This document shows, piece by piece, positions 29,236 to 38,727 of a stretch of DNA of 64,000 nucleotides. This DNA comes from Loripinus fragilis. Lineage: Eukaryota; Mollusca; Bivalvia; Lucinida; Lucinidae. The stretch spans positions 70,815,644 through 70,879,643 of the forward strand of contig OZ026515.1 of assembly GCA_964019695.1 (NCBI GenBank). Direction: 5' to 3'. The notes below the pieces were generated by a model. That model saw only the letters and a program-made list of their open reading frames with translations, ran no database searches and was not told where the DNA came from. Every line of letters begins with the position of its first letter. The first letter of the stretch is position 1. A program made the translations under genes and the position numbers.

Positions 29236-32200
29236 ATGTTTAAGCGACAGAGAGATATTACCCCACCCACTTCTGATGATGAAGAGTATCAACGTAGGCT
29301 GGTAGATTATTCAGATACAGAGAGCTCAGATGATGAAGATAATATTAGACCACCACCAAGAAAAAGAAGAGCTATGGTGATTTATTCAGACACAGAGAGT
29401 TCAGATGATGAAGATTTGACTTCTTATTACACTATTAAGACAGTCAACGAGAAGAAGTCTAGAATTTTTCGAGTTCAAGGGAAAGAGTTTCAGCTCAACA
29501 TCAAGACTTTCCCTGACAATGTTTCGCCATATCAGTTCATCTCAAGATTATTTGATCAGCTGGTTGAAGACATCAAAGAACGATGCCAGATGGAATCCAA
29601 TGATAAGATGCGTATGACTATTTTGCATCCTGGATTGAAACTTGGAGTCTTTGTGACGTGGAGAGATGTCTCAACCATGACAGGGGAAGCTGTGTTAGAA
29701 GAGATTATGAAAGTGCTCCAGTCCAATGAGAATTTTCGGATCAATGATGGACAGATGACTATTCAAGTCACAGTGGTGAGACTTCCAGTGGGCAGCGGAC
29801 GAAAACCATTACATGCTGGTCTCTATTTTGAGTCAGAAAATATGAGAAAGAATAAACAGAGTATTATACAGATCAATAATACCAAAGATGTAATGTGTAT
29901 GGCCAGAGCTGTGGTGGTGGCGAAATACAATGTGGATAAAGATGACTCAGAGTCTTGGAAGAAGAGTTGGGGAAATATAAGACAATCAGATCGACCTATG
30001 CAGACCAGAGAAGCCATGAAGTTATTAGATCAAGCGAAAATTCCTCATACCAAGTCTTGTGGTATTGAGGAATACAAGAAGATCCAATCTGTACTTGCTC
30101 CCAAGTACTTGATCAAAGTCCATTCTCAGTATCCTAAAGATGGTCTAATATTTCCACTTCAATTCAAGAAGAAGCCTGAGACGAAGGTGATCCATATTTA
30201 CTTCAATGGAGTAGATCACTATGATGCGATTACGAAGGTGACAGGATTTCGTGGATGTATATACTACTGTGAGTATTGTGATGTTGGATATTCGCACAGA
30301 GGAGACCACAGATGTGCTGATGGATGTGATGGTTGCTATAGCGACATTCCTTGCATTCCTGGACATAAAACGCGTTGTATGGACTGTAAAAGAACATTTC
30401 GTAGTAGAGACTGTTTTGCAAAGCATAAGGCAATAAAATCTAAGCAGCATAAATCTATTTGCCAACTTGTGGATAATTGTGGTAAATGTAATTTTAGGAT
30501 TGTGGGCAATAAGAAAAATCATGTGTGTCCAGGACAAAGAAAATGTAGAAATTGTAAAGAGATTGTTGGGCCCAATCATCAATGCTATATTCAAAGTTAT
30601 GAATGTAAATCTGAGATGACTGAAAATGAAGGAGAAGAAGAGGTTTCTCAACCTAAGAAATCTCGTTTCATCTTCTTTGATTTCGAGTCAAATCAAGAAA
30701 CTGGTACACATCAAGTGAATTTCTGTATTGCTCATAAAGCGTGTGATGATTGCATGGATTTGCCCATAGATACATTTTGTCCGACTTGTTCGACACAAAC
30801 AGGTCTGAGAGAATTTATCTTTGAAGGCATAGACACTTTACCACAATTTTGCAATTGGATTTTAGGAGATGAGAATAAAGGAGTGACATGTATTGCACAT
30901 AATTTTGGAGGATACGATGGTCAGTTCATCTTACACTATATCTTAGAATATGGTACAGTGAAACCTGATGTGATCATGAATGGAAATACTATACTTAGAA
31001 TGAAAGTAGGACGTGTCACATTCCTTGATTCTTATCAGTTTTTGCATATGAGACTGGCTAATTTCCCAGATACATTTGGCTTGACAGAGATGAAGAAAGG
31101 TTACTTTCCTCATCTTGCAAATACACTGGCAAACCAAAAGTATGTGGGACCTTACTTTCCTGTGGACATGTACAATCCTGGTCAGATGTCTGTCAAGGAT
31201 CGTGAGGTATTTTTAGCTTGGCATAAAGGGAAAATTGAGAGTGGTGCTATATTTAACTTCAAATGGGAGATGGAAGAATACTGTCGTAGTGATGTAGATA
31301 TTCTAAGACGAGGATGTGCTTGTTTCAGACAAGAATTGATCAACATTAGTGGACTCGATCCTTTGTCTGAAGCTTGCACTATCGCTCAAGCTTGTTCAAA
31401 AGTATGGAGAAAGAATCATATGCCTGAAAACAGTATTGCCATCATCCCACCTGAAGGTTATCCTAATCAAAAGAATTACTCTATCAAAGCTGTAAGATGG
31501 ATTCAAAGTGAAGCTAAGGAACGTGGTATTGAAATCAAACATGCATTGAATGGTTGTGAACAAAGAGTCAATGGACATTATGTGGATGGCTACCATGAAG
31601 AATCTCGAACAGTATTTGAATTCTATGGATGTTACTGGCATGGATGCCTTACTCATTTTCCAGACAGAAACAGAGTTCAACATCATCAGTGTTTGACCAT
31701 GCATCAGTTGTATATTTTGACCATTGGCAAGAAAGAAGAGTTACGAAAAGCAGGATATCAGGTGGTGGAGCTTTGGGAATGTGACTATGACAAGAGATAC
31801 AAGGAAGATCCAGACTTTAGATCTTTGGTGGACTCAGAATTTACAAACTTAGACCCTTTGAGGCCTAGAGATGCTTTATTTGGTGGAAGGACTAACTCAA
31901 CCAAACTCTATCAGGAAATCGATGAATCCTCCAATGAAGAAATCAAGTACATAGATGTGTGTTCACTCTATCCAACTATTTGCAAGTACGGACAGTTTCC
32001 ACTTGGACATCCTACCATCTATTCTCAAGAGAATATTGATAAAGACAACATCAGACAGTACTGTGGATTGATCAAGTGTAAAGTGCTACCACCCACCAAT
32101 TTGTACCATCCTGTACTTCCACAGAAATGCAGTCAGAAATTGATGTTTCCATTGTGTAGAAGTTGTGCTGAAAAGACAGATCCTCATATGAGATGTACTC

Positions 32201-33240
32201 ATTTATGAGAAGAAGATAGAAGTTTTACAGGGACTTGGGTCACTATCGAATTGTTTGCTGCATTGGACAGAGGGTACAAGTTATTGGACGTGTATGAAGT
32301 CTGGCATTTCTCAGAGACAACTCAGTATGACAGAGAATCTGGAGAAGAAGGCATCTTTGCTGGGTATATCAATACTTTTCTGAGAATCAAACAAGAATCA
32401 AGTGGCTATCCTTATTGGTGCAAGACTGAGCAAGATGAGTTCAAGTTCAAGCAAGATTATTTTGAAGCTGAAGGAATCAGATTGGAGAATGTGGAGAAGA
32501 ATAAAGGAATGAGAGCTATTGCCAAGATCATGTTAAACAGTCTCTGGGGAAAATTGGCACAGCGAGATAATATGACCAAGACAGAATATTTTTCAGAACC
32601 TGCCAAGTTCTTTGATCTGGTGACGAATCCAAACAAGATTGTCAAGAATGTGGACATTTGCAGAGAAAATCTTCTACTGATCAACTGGGACGATACAGAA
32701 CCCAATGTGGAGCCGCATGCTTGCAGTAATGTGATTGTTGCAGCCTTTGTCACTGCTCAAGCCAGAATGAAGTTGTATGAACCCTTGGAAAAGCTGAATG
32801 AACGTGTACTCTACTTTGATACAGATTCTATCATCTTTCATCACAAACCCCATTTATGGAATCCTACTATTGTCAACAACAGACTTGGAGAATGGACAGA
32901 TGAAGTGCCCAATGCTAGAATTGTGAAATTTGTAGGAATTGGACCGAAGAACTATGGCTATGAATTTGTGGACAAGGATGGAAATCGAAGATCTACTTGC
33001 AAAGTGAAAGGACTCACTCTAGATTACAATACGTCTCAAGTCATTCACTTTGATCAGATGCTGAACTTGGTGAAGGGAGATAGGAAAGACTTCAGAGATA
33101 CTGTCAACTACCATAGGATCAGAAAACATAAAGACAAGACTGTGACCACTGAATTGCAATCCAAGACGTATCGGTTCACTTATACTAAACGTGTCATTAT
33201 TGGAGATGGATATACTGTTCCTTATGGGTATTTGGCATAG
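29236..33240 (+). pseudogene. polB: Protein-primed DNA polymerase B with one in-frame stop
   Basis: Family B polymerase that copies linear Polinton/adenovirus-like genomes from a protein primer. Length with the stop is 1,334 codons. Residues 22-60 are acidic with RKRR; a Cys/His-rich zinc-binding block lies at about 339-449. 3'-5' exonuclease motifs: FDFE (about 482), HNFGGYDG (about 555), YCRSDVDIL (about 683). Polymerase motif A DVCSLYP (about 907), motif B KIMLNSLWGK (about 1097), motif C FDTDS (about 1195). The insert FYGCYWHGC (about 797) is typical of the family. A single UGA at 32206-32208 (codon 991) splits motif A from B and C; the frame is otherwise open and every catalytic motif is kept. 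Its N-terminal cassette duplicates one in the zinc-knuckle gene. Confidence 0.96.
29299..29391 (+). repeat. Cassette shared with the zinc-knuckle protein (polymerase copy)
   Basis: Codes residues 22-52; 28 of 31 residues equal residues 122-152 of the zinc-knuckle protein encoded at 27253-27345 on the other strand. YSDTESSDDED then occurs a second time right after it in the polymerase. Confidence 0.9.
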
Positions 33241-33319
33241 ATAGAGTAGTTCTGATGATCATGTATTATTTCTGATAGTCATGAATTGAATTGTGTCTTA
33301 TGTATTGTACAGGTGTTTT

Positions 33320-33403
33320 TATGTATTAAACTGTTTCAATTATGTATTAAACTGCTTTTTTTAATTATGTATTAAACTGTTTTTTTATTATGTATTAAAC
33401 TGT
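33320..33403 (+). terminator. Four-fold TATGTATTAAACTG repeat after the polymerase gene
   Basis: TATGTATTAAACTG-like units at about 33320, 33341, 33366 and 33389, each containing the polyadenylation variant ATTAAA, separated by T-runs. About 80-160 nt past the polymerase stop. Likely 3'-end signal cluster; function inferred. Confidence 0.5.
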
Positions 33404-33428
33404 TGGTTCATGTTCATTAAAATTTGAG

Positions 33429-33436
33429 TATAAATA
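33429..33436 (+). promoter_or_regulatory. TATA box of the packaging ATPase gene
   Basis: TATAAATA, 33 nt before ATG 33469. Confidence 0.6.
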
Positions 33437-33468
33437 AAATTGCCTTTGTAATTTTTTCACAGTTAACC

Positions 33469-34167
33469 ATGGCCCTTTCTACACACCAGTTGGACTCAAA
33501 TCAAGATATTAGAAGTTTGTTTTTTAAACATCCTTCTAATATTTTTATTTCTGGCCCAAGTGGATCAGGTTAAACTGAATTTGTTAAAAAGATGATTGAG
33601 TTTAAAGAAGATTTATTTGATATTTTACCCCAACGTATTGTTTGGTGTTACAAGGAATGGCAAACATCTTATAATATCTTACAAGAACGTGAGGGGTCAA
33701 ACATCAAATTTATTCAAGGTATTCCCGATGATGAAGATGAAATTGTCACTGATCCCAGTGCAACGCACTTGGTGATTTTTGATGACATGTTAGGAGATAA
33801 AGATGAAGAAAAAATTAAGTTATGGTTTACAAGAAAAGGACATCATAGAAACGCAAGTGTGGTGTACATCACTCAAAATTTATTTCAACAAAGTAAATCT
33901 TCTCGCACCATCAGTTTGAATGCTCATTATTTAGTTTCATTTCAAAGTCCAAGAGATAAGATGCAAATCAAAGTATTAGCAAATCAACTTCAAGCTCCAC
34001 ATATGATTCATGCATTTAACGATGCCACATCAATACCTCATGGATACTTATTGGTCGATTTGAAACCAAATACACCTGATTATCTTAGATTCAGAACACA
34101 TATTTTTCAAAACTGGTTTACAAAATCAGATCAACAAGGACCTGTTGTCTATTTTCCAGGAGTATAA
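33469..34167 (+). pseudogene. Genome-packaging ATPase (FtsK/HerA, A32-like) with a stop at the Walker A lysine
   Basis: 232-codon gene for the ATPase that drives DNA into Polinton/adenovirus-like capsids. Walker A is read as GPSGSG-stop-T (residues about 29-36): TAA at 33571-33573 replaces the codon that would specify the catalytic lysine. Walker B is THLVIFDDM (about 99-107), followed by YITQNLFQQ, the usual sensor-like strand. The remaining frame is open to TAA 34165-34167. Restarting at Met 33592 would give a protein without Walker A, hence inactive. The terminal TAA sits inside the next gene's TATA box. Confidence 0.92.
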
Positions 34168-34170
34168 AAA
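34163..34170 (+). promoter_or_regulatory. TATA box of the basic core-like gene
   Basis: TATAAAAA, 44 nt before ATG 34207, overlapping the stop codon of the ATPase gene. Confidence 0.65.
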
Positions 34171-34206
34171 GGTGTGTTTGAGTTCAAATCCATCATTTGT
34201 GTCAAA

Positions 34207-34853
34207 ATGGCTCAACGAACATCAGCTAATCTGATTCGTGCTCTGTATAATTTAAGCAGAGAACATGATAGTCATAAAAGAAAATCACTCTTAAATGCAG
34301 GTTTAATTGAAATGATCAAATGGTTTTCTTTGGCAGCTCGAAAAATTGTTCAGGGTAAAATGAAATTACCTAAACAAACTCAAAAATTTATGGATAGACA
34401 TCAGGATGATGTTCGAAAATTAGCAAGTGCAATAGTTGATCCTGAAGTAAAACGTAGTATCATTTTAAAACCTGGAGGTGGTGGATTCTTTGGTGGTGTG
34501 ATCATTCGAAGTCTGATTCGATGGGATGGAAATAAGTTGATGAGAAAATTTAACAAGAAAACTAAAAAACCTAAGAAAAAATCAGTGAAAAAAACAAAAA
34601 ACAGAAGAAAAGAAAGGTTGATGATCGTTTTGTAACAAAACGTAAAAGTAAAAGTCCTGCTTCATGGCAAAATTTAGGTCTTGGTTCTCCAAACACAAAT
34701 GCAAGACGATCTTCTATTAATTTAGCAAGATTTACTCCTTTGAGAGCACAAGATTTGTTAAAAAGACATGGATTTGGTGCTACCATGCACATGTTAAATC
34801 CAAACAAATATCCATCGCCACCTCATTCTGAACGTCGACGAGTTCATTTTTAA
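34207..34853 (+). pseudogene. Basic virion-core-like protein, two overlapping frames joined at a slippery site
   Basis: The first frame runs from ATG 34207 to TAA 34633-34635 (142 aa): an N-terminal helical part (TSANLIRALYNLSREHDS), LKPGGGGFFGGV at about residue 90, then a Lys-rich tail. The -1 frame continues without a stop to TAA 34851-34853 with a coherent basic/Pro-rich sequence ending SPPHSERRRVHF. In the overlap, A AAA AAC at 34596-34602 is a canonical -1 frameshift heptamer in the correct phase. A programmed shift or a lost base in the A-runs would both explain this. GG pairs could be protease sites. Product type is inferred from charge and position. Confidence 0.6.
34596..34602 (+). 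promoter_or_regulatory. Candidate -1 ribosomal frameshift heptamer A AAA AAC
   Basis: Codon phase is ACA AAA AAC, so the heptamer has the right X XXY YYZ phase. Slipping -1 enters the downstream open frame (QKKRKVDDRF...). No obvious stable stem 5-9 nt downstream was found by eye. Confidence 0.35.
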
Positions 34854-34860
34854 GAAAAAC

Positions 34861-34868
34861 TATAAAAG
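34861..34868 (+). promoter_or_regulatory. TATA box of the 130-aa gene
   Basis: TATAAAAG, 43 nt before ATG 34904. Confidence 0.7.
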
Positions 34869-34903
34869 GACTGTACATTTAAATTATAAACACACTCATA
34901 AAC

Positions 34904-35296
34904 ATGGCTGTAACAACAACACGTCGTAGAAAAATGCAAAATAAAATGAGAAAAAAATCTCTGATTAAAACTTATGGTACATTTTTAGAAGGATTGACTC
35001 ATTTATCCAATAAATGTCGTAAGAAAATGATTCAAGAATCTCCTAAAGAAGTCATTGATTGTGTAGGGGAATGTTGCATCAATCTTATAAAAGGCAATGT
35101 ACGTCTGACAAATGCTCAAAAGAATCAGTTACGAGCTAGAAAGCAACATATACGTTTACTGAGTTCTAAGCAAGTTCCACTTGACACAAAAAAGAAAATT
35201 ATTAATCAGAAAGGTGGAGCCTTGTTAGGATTATTGTTAAAACCATTAATTGCTCCTATCATAGGTTCTGTCTTGGGTGAAATTATCAAAAAATAA
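34904..35296 (+). CDS. Basic protein with C-terminal GG-hydrophobic segment (130 aa), core/minor virion type
   Basis: Intact. N-terminus TTTRRRKMQNKMRKKS is highly basic, a helical Cys-containing middle follows (ECCINLIKGNVRL), and the end is KGGALLGLLLKPLIAPIIGS plus VLGEIIKK, a 25-residue apolar segment after a GG pair. Small basic proteins with such a GG plus hydrophobic end recur in Polintons and adenovirus-like viruses, where GG is a possible adenain cut site; I infer a virion core or membrane-active role. It has its own TATA box. Confidence 0.7.
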   Translation: MAVTTTRRRKMQNKMRKKSLIKTYGTFLEGLTHLSNKCRKKMIQESPKEVIDCVGECCINLIKGNVRLTNAQKNQLRARKQHIRLLSSKQVPLDTKKKIINQKGGALLGLLLKPLIAPIIGSVLGEIIKK

Positions 35297-35304
35297 AAAA
35301 AAAT

Positions 35305-36096
35305 ATGGATGGTCGTAAAATGGCTATTGTACCATTTAAACTTTGGGAAGACATGAAACGCTGGAAAGAGGAACAAATTCAAAAACCCAGACTGCCTCCT
35401 GATCCTAATGTATCTGCCACAGCCAGTCTTCAAAGAGACTTATCTTCTGTCATGGCCAATGAAGATTTGTCTGAAGCTGAAAAATCTCAATTATATGGCC
35501 AGACCTTGCACAAATTTAAAACAGCTCATCAAAAAGCTTTAAAAGAAACATCTCTTTTTCCCCAATCTGACCCTAGTTCTTCCAAAATGAATCAATTGGT
35601 CATAGATAGTGTGCCTTCCACCATGAAACGTAAAGCTCAGCTTTTAGTTTCACTTCTAAAAACTAACCCAAATGTGTCCTGGGAAGATGATGGTACAGTT
35701 AAACTTTATGGCAAATCTATTCCAGGGTCCAATATTATTGATTTGGTCAATGATGTCATTAGACATCGTAAAGGCAGTGAACCTACAGGTTGGCAAGCTT
35801 TTGCCGAAGGTTTAAGAGACATGAATATTCCCCAAGATGTCATTGGAAATAGGGAAAGGTGGGACTGGATGCATCGTGCTCCAGAAACTCCTGAAACGGA
35901 TTATATCACTCCCAAACAAAAACGCACCATCAGAAAAACAGCAAGTCGTATTCCTGTTTCTGTCAGGTCTGCAAAGAGTTTGAGTGTCAGAAAACGTATC
36001 AAAGACCATTTTTCCTCTCCGGCACTTTTATCTGCCACCAAAAAACGTATAAAAGAAGAGTTTTCTTCTCCATGGGTCAGTTACAATGAAGCTTGA
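35305..36096 (+). CDS. Conserved Polinton protein of unknown function (263 aa)
   Basis: Intact. Opens MDGRKMAIVPFKLWEDMKRW, a start I associate with a conserved Polinton protein found just upstream of the integrase; a helical region follows (SLQRDLSSVMANEDLSEAEK), then a globular part (VSWEDDGTVKLYG), and a basic Ser-rich tail with two related ends, KRIKDHFSSPALL and KRIKEEFSSPWVS. The last is a short repeat of (R/K)KRIK(D/E)xFSSP. No enzymatic motif. Overlaps the integrase start by 11 nt. Probably structural, but unproven. Confidence 0.7.
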   Translation: MDGRKMAIVPFKLWEDMKRWKEEQIQKPRLPPDPNVSATASLQRDLSSVMANEDLSEAEKSQLYGQTLHKFKTAHQKALKETSLFPQSDPSSSKMNQLVIDSVPSTMKRKAQLLVSLLKTNPNVSWEDDGTVKLYGKSIPGSNIIDLVNDVIRHRKGSEPTGWQAFAEGLRDMNIPQDVIGNRERWDWMHRAPETPETDYITPKQKRTIRKTASRIPVSVRSAKSLSVRKRIKDHFSSPALLSATKKRIKEEFSSPWVSYNEA

Positions 36097-37156
36097 ACAG
36101 TTGTATTACAATCCTAAAAGTCCTGCTGCGTATGCAGGTGAACAAGCTTTGTACAAACTTGCTAAACAATCATCCAAAAAAGTAAAACTTCAAGATGTTA
36201 GAGACTGGTTAAGAAAACAACAAACTTATACTTTACATAAACCTATCCATAAAAAAGTTTTTTCGACGCAAAACAGTAGTGGCTGGAATTGATACTCAAT
36301 GGCAAGCAGATTTGGCAGACTTATCAAAATTATCAAAGTTCAATGACAAACATAGATATTTACTTTGCATCATAGATGTATTTTCAAAATATGCATGGGT
36401 GGTACCTATTAAAGATAAAACTGGGAAAACTTTAGTGATTGCTTTCAAATCTGTGTTTAAAAGTGGACGATGTCCAAAAAGTTTGCAAACAGATAAAGGA
36501 ACTGAATTCAAAAATAAAGAATTTCAAAATTTCTTGAAAACTAAAAAGATTCATTTCTTCACTACTGAAAATCCTGAAACCAAAGCCAGTATTGTGGAAC
36601 GTTTTCAAAGAACTTTGAAAACTCGCATGTGGAAATATTTTACTCATCATCGCACTTTGCGATATGTAGACATTCTTCCCAAATTAGTACATGGTTACAA
36701 TCACGCTTATCATCGAAGTATTTAATGTGCACCTGTGTATGTGACTCTTAAAAATGAACCACAGGTGTCAGAAAACTTGTATGGCAAATCCAATTCTAAA
36801 AAAGTCAAACCAAAATTCAAAGTGAATGATTTTGTGCGTATCAATAAAACAAAACGTACATTTGATAAAGGCTATTTACCAAACTGGACACAAGATTATT
36901 TCAAATTTTAGCAGTGGTCAAAACTCAGACTCCTATCACCTATAAAATAAAAGATCTTGAGGGTGAATTAGTCAAAGGCACTTTCTATTCACACGAGTTA
37001 CAACGTGTAGAGAAAGATCAAATTTACGAAATTGATTCTGTTTTAGATCACAGAAAACATAAAGTAGGAAAAAAGTGGGTGAAAGAAATTAAAGTTCACT
37101 GGAAAGGTTATCCTTCAAAATTTGACAGTTGGATTTTAGAATCTGATCTTGTATAA
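36086..37156 (+). pseudogene. int: Retroviral-type (rve) integrase with chromodomain, three lesions
   Basis: The enzyme that inserts Polinton DNA and makes the 6-bp duplication. N-terminal part LEQLYYNPKSPAAYAG, LHKP; catalytic core with Asp in WQADL, Asp in LQTDKGTEF and Glu in KASIVERF (DDE complete); C-terminal chromodomain YEIDSVLDHRK...HWKGYPSKFDSWI at 36995-37140. Lesions: +1 frameshift in the T-run near 36258-36263; in-frame TAA at 36723-36725; TAG 36909-36911 together with a 1-nt loss just before the chromodomain. Not functional. The start ATG overlaps the preceding gene. Confidence 0.95.
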
Positions 37157-37160
37157 AAGC

Positions 37161-37460
37161 ATGAAAATGGATCTCAGAGGATCATTTGTACGTGGTGACA
37201 CTGCTTCAGTACAATCTGCAGAAGGTCGTGATCGAATTGTTAAAAATCGGTTCACTTTTATTGCTCAGATCATTGTTGTATACATGATCATTGTCACATC
37301 ATTAGTTCAAATCAGTCTGAGAAGTCCAGATAAAGAATTGTGGTTAATTTTACTCAGTAGTTCTATCGGTTACATACTACCATCCCCAGGTTTAAAATTT
37401 AGAAAACAAACTAATCCAATTTCTGCTGACGAAACAGATTCACCCAAACTCAAAACATGA
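37161..37460 (+). CDS. Small membrane protein with two transmembrane helices (99 aa)
   Basis: Intact. After a charged start (MDLRGSFVRGDTASVQSAEG) come two apolar segments, FIAQIIVVYMIIVTSLVQIS and LWLILLSSSIGYILPSPGL, and a polar tail. Small membrane proteins in this position occur in many Polintons; role unknown. ATG 37161 or 37167 could be used. The stop overlaps the penton start by four bases (ATGA). Confidence 0.72.
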   Translation: MKMDLRGSFVRGDTASVQSAEGRDRIVKNRFTFIAQIIVVYMIIVTSLVQISLRSPDKELWLILLSSSIGYILPSPGLKFRKQTNPISADETDSPKLKT

Positions 37461-38278
37461 ACAACTTTTATTTGACACTCTTGAGTGATAGTTCACTCAG
37501 CACTTTTTCAAAAAATACACAATGTGACTTTAAAGTGAAATTAGATCATTCCATACAAATTGAAAAAGATAATTGGGAAGTAGGTTTGGTAGAAGTCATA
37601 ACTCCAACTGAAGTAAATGATATCACAAAACAAAACAATTATGTGATTTTAAGATTTTTTGATAGAAAAATGTGTGAAGATATAGATAATTGTACAACCT
37701 ATGGAGGTTATGTAGACATGAGAGTCTTTATTCAAAATGGTTATTATGCTTCTCCACGCCATTTAGTTGAAGAAATTCAAAAAACTATCAATTTTCAATA
37801 TGGACTGACACTAAAAAATAGCAATGCTACCATTTTAATCACTTATGGTGAAAACAGTGCTCAAGTCAAACTTGATGTTCAAGATCCTACAAAAGTCAAA
37901 ATTATTTTTCCAAAGGCAATTGCAGAAATATTAGGTGTAGATAGAAATTATTTTGATAAACCAGTAGCAAATGAAAAATACATTTTCAGATATGGTGTGG
38001 ATTTGAATACAAAAATTCATCAACTTTACATTTACTCTGATTTAGCAAGTTATACATTTATTGGTGATGTTACTGCACCTATTTTGAGAGTATTGCCATG
38101 CGAAAGTAAAAGAGAAAACAATCATTTACATCAAGAATTTGTCAATGTACACTACGTTCCAGTGGCAAAATCTTTCATAGATCAGGTGCACATTAGTATA
38201 AAAGGTGATACAGGTGAAAATGTGCCATTTATCTCTGGGAAAACGTTAGTGAAACTACATTTTCGACAGAAGGAATAA
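37457..38278 (+). CDS. Minor capsid protein (penton-like, single jelly roll), 273 aa
   Basis: Intact. Starts MNNFYLTLLSDSSLSTFSKN, with a further N-terminal block KDNWEVGLVEVITP that is characteristic of the Polinton minor capsid protein (PC1/penton). The rest is beta-rich with GYYASPRHLVEEIQ and a C-terminal HYVPVAKSFIDQVHI strand pair. Expected to form capsid vertices. Start and stop overlap both neighbours (ATGA upstream, TAATG downstream), suggesting coupled translation. Confidence 0.9.
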   Translation: MNNFYLTLLSDSSLSTFSKNTQCDFKVKLDHSIQIEKDNWEVGLVEVITPTEVNDITKQNNYVILRFFDRKMCEDIDNCTTYGGYVDMRVFIQNGYYASPRHLVEEIQKTINFQYGLTLKNSNATILITYGENSAQVKLDVQDPTKVKIIFPKAIAEILGVDRNYFDKPVANEKYIFRYGVDLNTKIHQLYIYSDLASYTFIGDVTAPILRVLPCESKRENNHLHQEFVNVHYVPVAKSFIDQVHISIKGDTGENVPFISGKTLVKLHFRQKE

Positions 38279-38727
38279 TGTTGAAACAATCAAGAAGTAT
38301 TATGTCTCTTCAATCTGGGAAAGGAGACTTTCCCGTGTACAGAGGCGTTTCAAGACAATATGGCAATGGTTTAGGATCCATTTTTAAAGCTGCATTGAGA
38401 ACAGTGATTCCAATTTTAAAACCTGTCGCAAAAGCAAGTTTAAAAAGTGTGAAAAAAGTAGCTAAAGATCAAGGGATTCAAGCTTTAAAAGATATTGTGG
38501 GTGGTGAAAATGTAAAAAAAGTTTTAAAACAAAGAGGAAAAACAGCTTCGAAATCTTTTGGTCAATCTACTATTAATCAGTTGGCTATAAATTCAACTCA
38601 AAAACGCAAAAAGCCTCAGTCTCAATCTAGACACCGAACTGTTAAGAGGGGTTTTAAAAGCAGAGCAAAAAAGTTTGATCCTATTAAACGCCTGGTATTT
38701 GAAAAAGATATATTTGACGAAAAATGA
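38278..38727 (+). CDS. Minor virion protein, pVI/pX-like (149 aa)
   Basis: Intact. Contains FPVYRGVSRQYGNGLGSIFK, an aromatic-Arg-Gly plus GxGLGS block seen in Polinton proteins between penton and major capsid genes, then an amphipathic, Lys-rich helix (LKPVAKASLKSVKKVAKDQG) and a basic tail. A cement or membrane-lytic role as for adenoviral pVI/pX is inference from position and helix type. Overlaps the major capsid gene by four bases (ATGA). Confidence 0.75.
   Translation: MLKQSRSIMSLQSGKGDFPVYRGVSRQYGNGLGSIFKAALRTVIPILKPVAKASLKSVKKVAKDQGIQALKDIVGGENVKKVLKQRGKTASKSFGQSTINQLAINSTQKRKKPQSQSRHRTVKRGFKSRAKKFDPIKRLVFEKDIFDEK

Noticed and set aside
30145..30651. 168-codon minus-strand open frame inside the polymerase
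   Set aside because: Shadow of the polymerase zinc-binding region in reverse; no start context and no motif.
32206..32208. Selenocysteine or programmed readthrough at the polymerase UGA
   Set aside because: No recoding structure is visible, and other genes of this copy carry plain lesions; simple nonsense mutation is enough.
37152..37159. TATAAAAG as promoter of the membrane protein gene
   Set aside because: Transcription would begin about 25 bp downstream, past both usable ATGs; it is also the end of the integrase frame.
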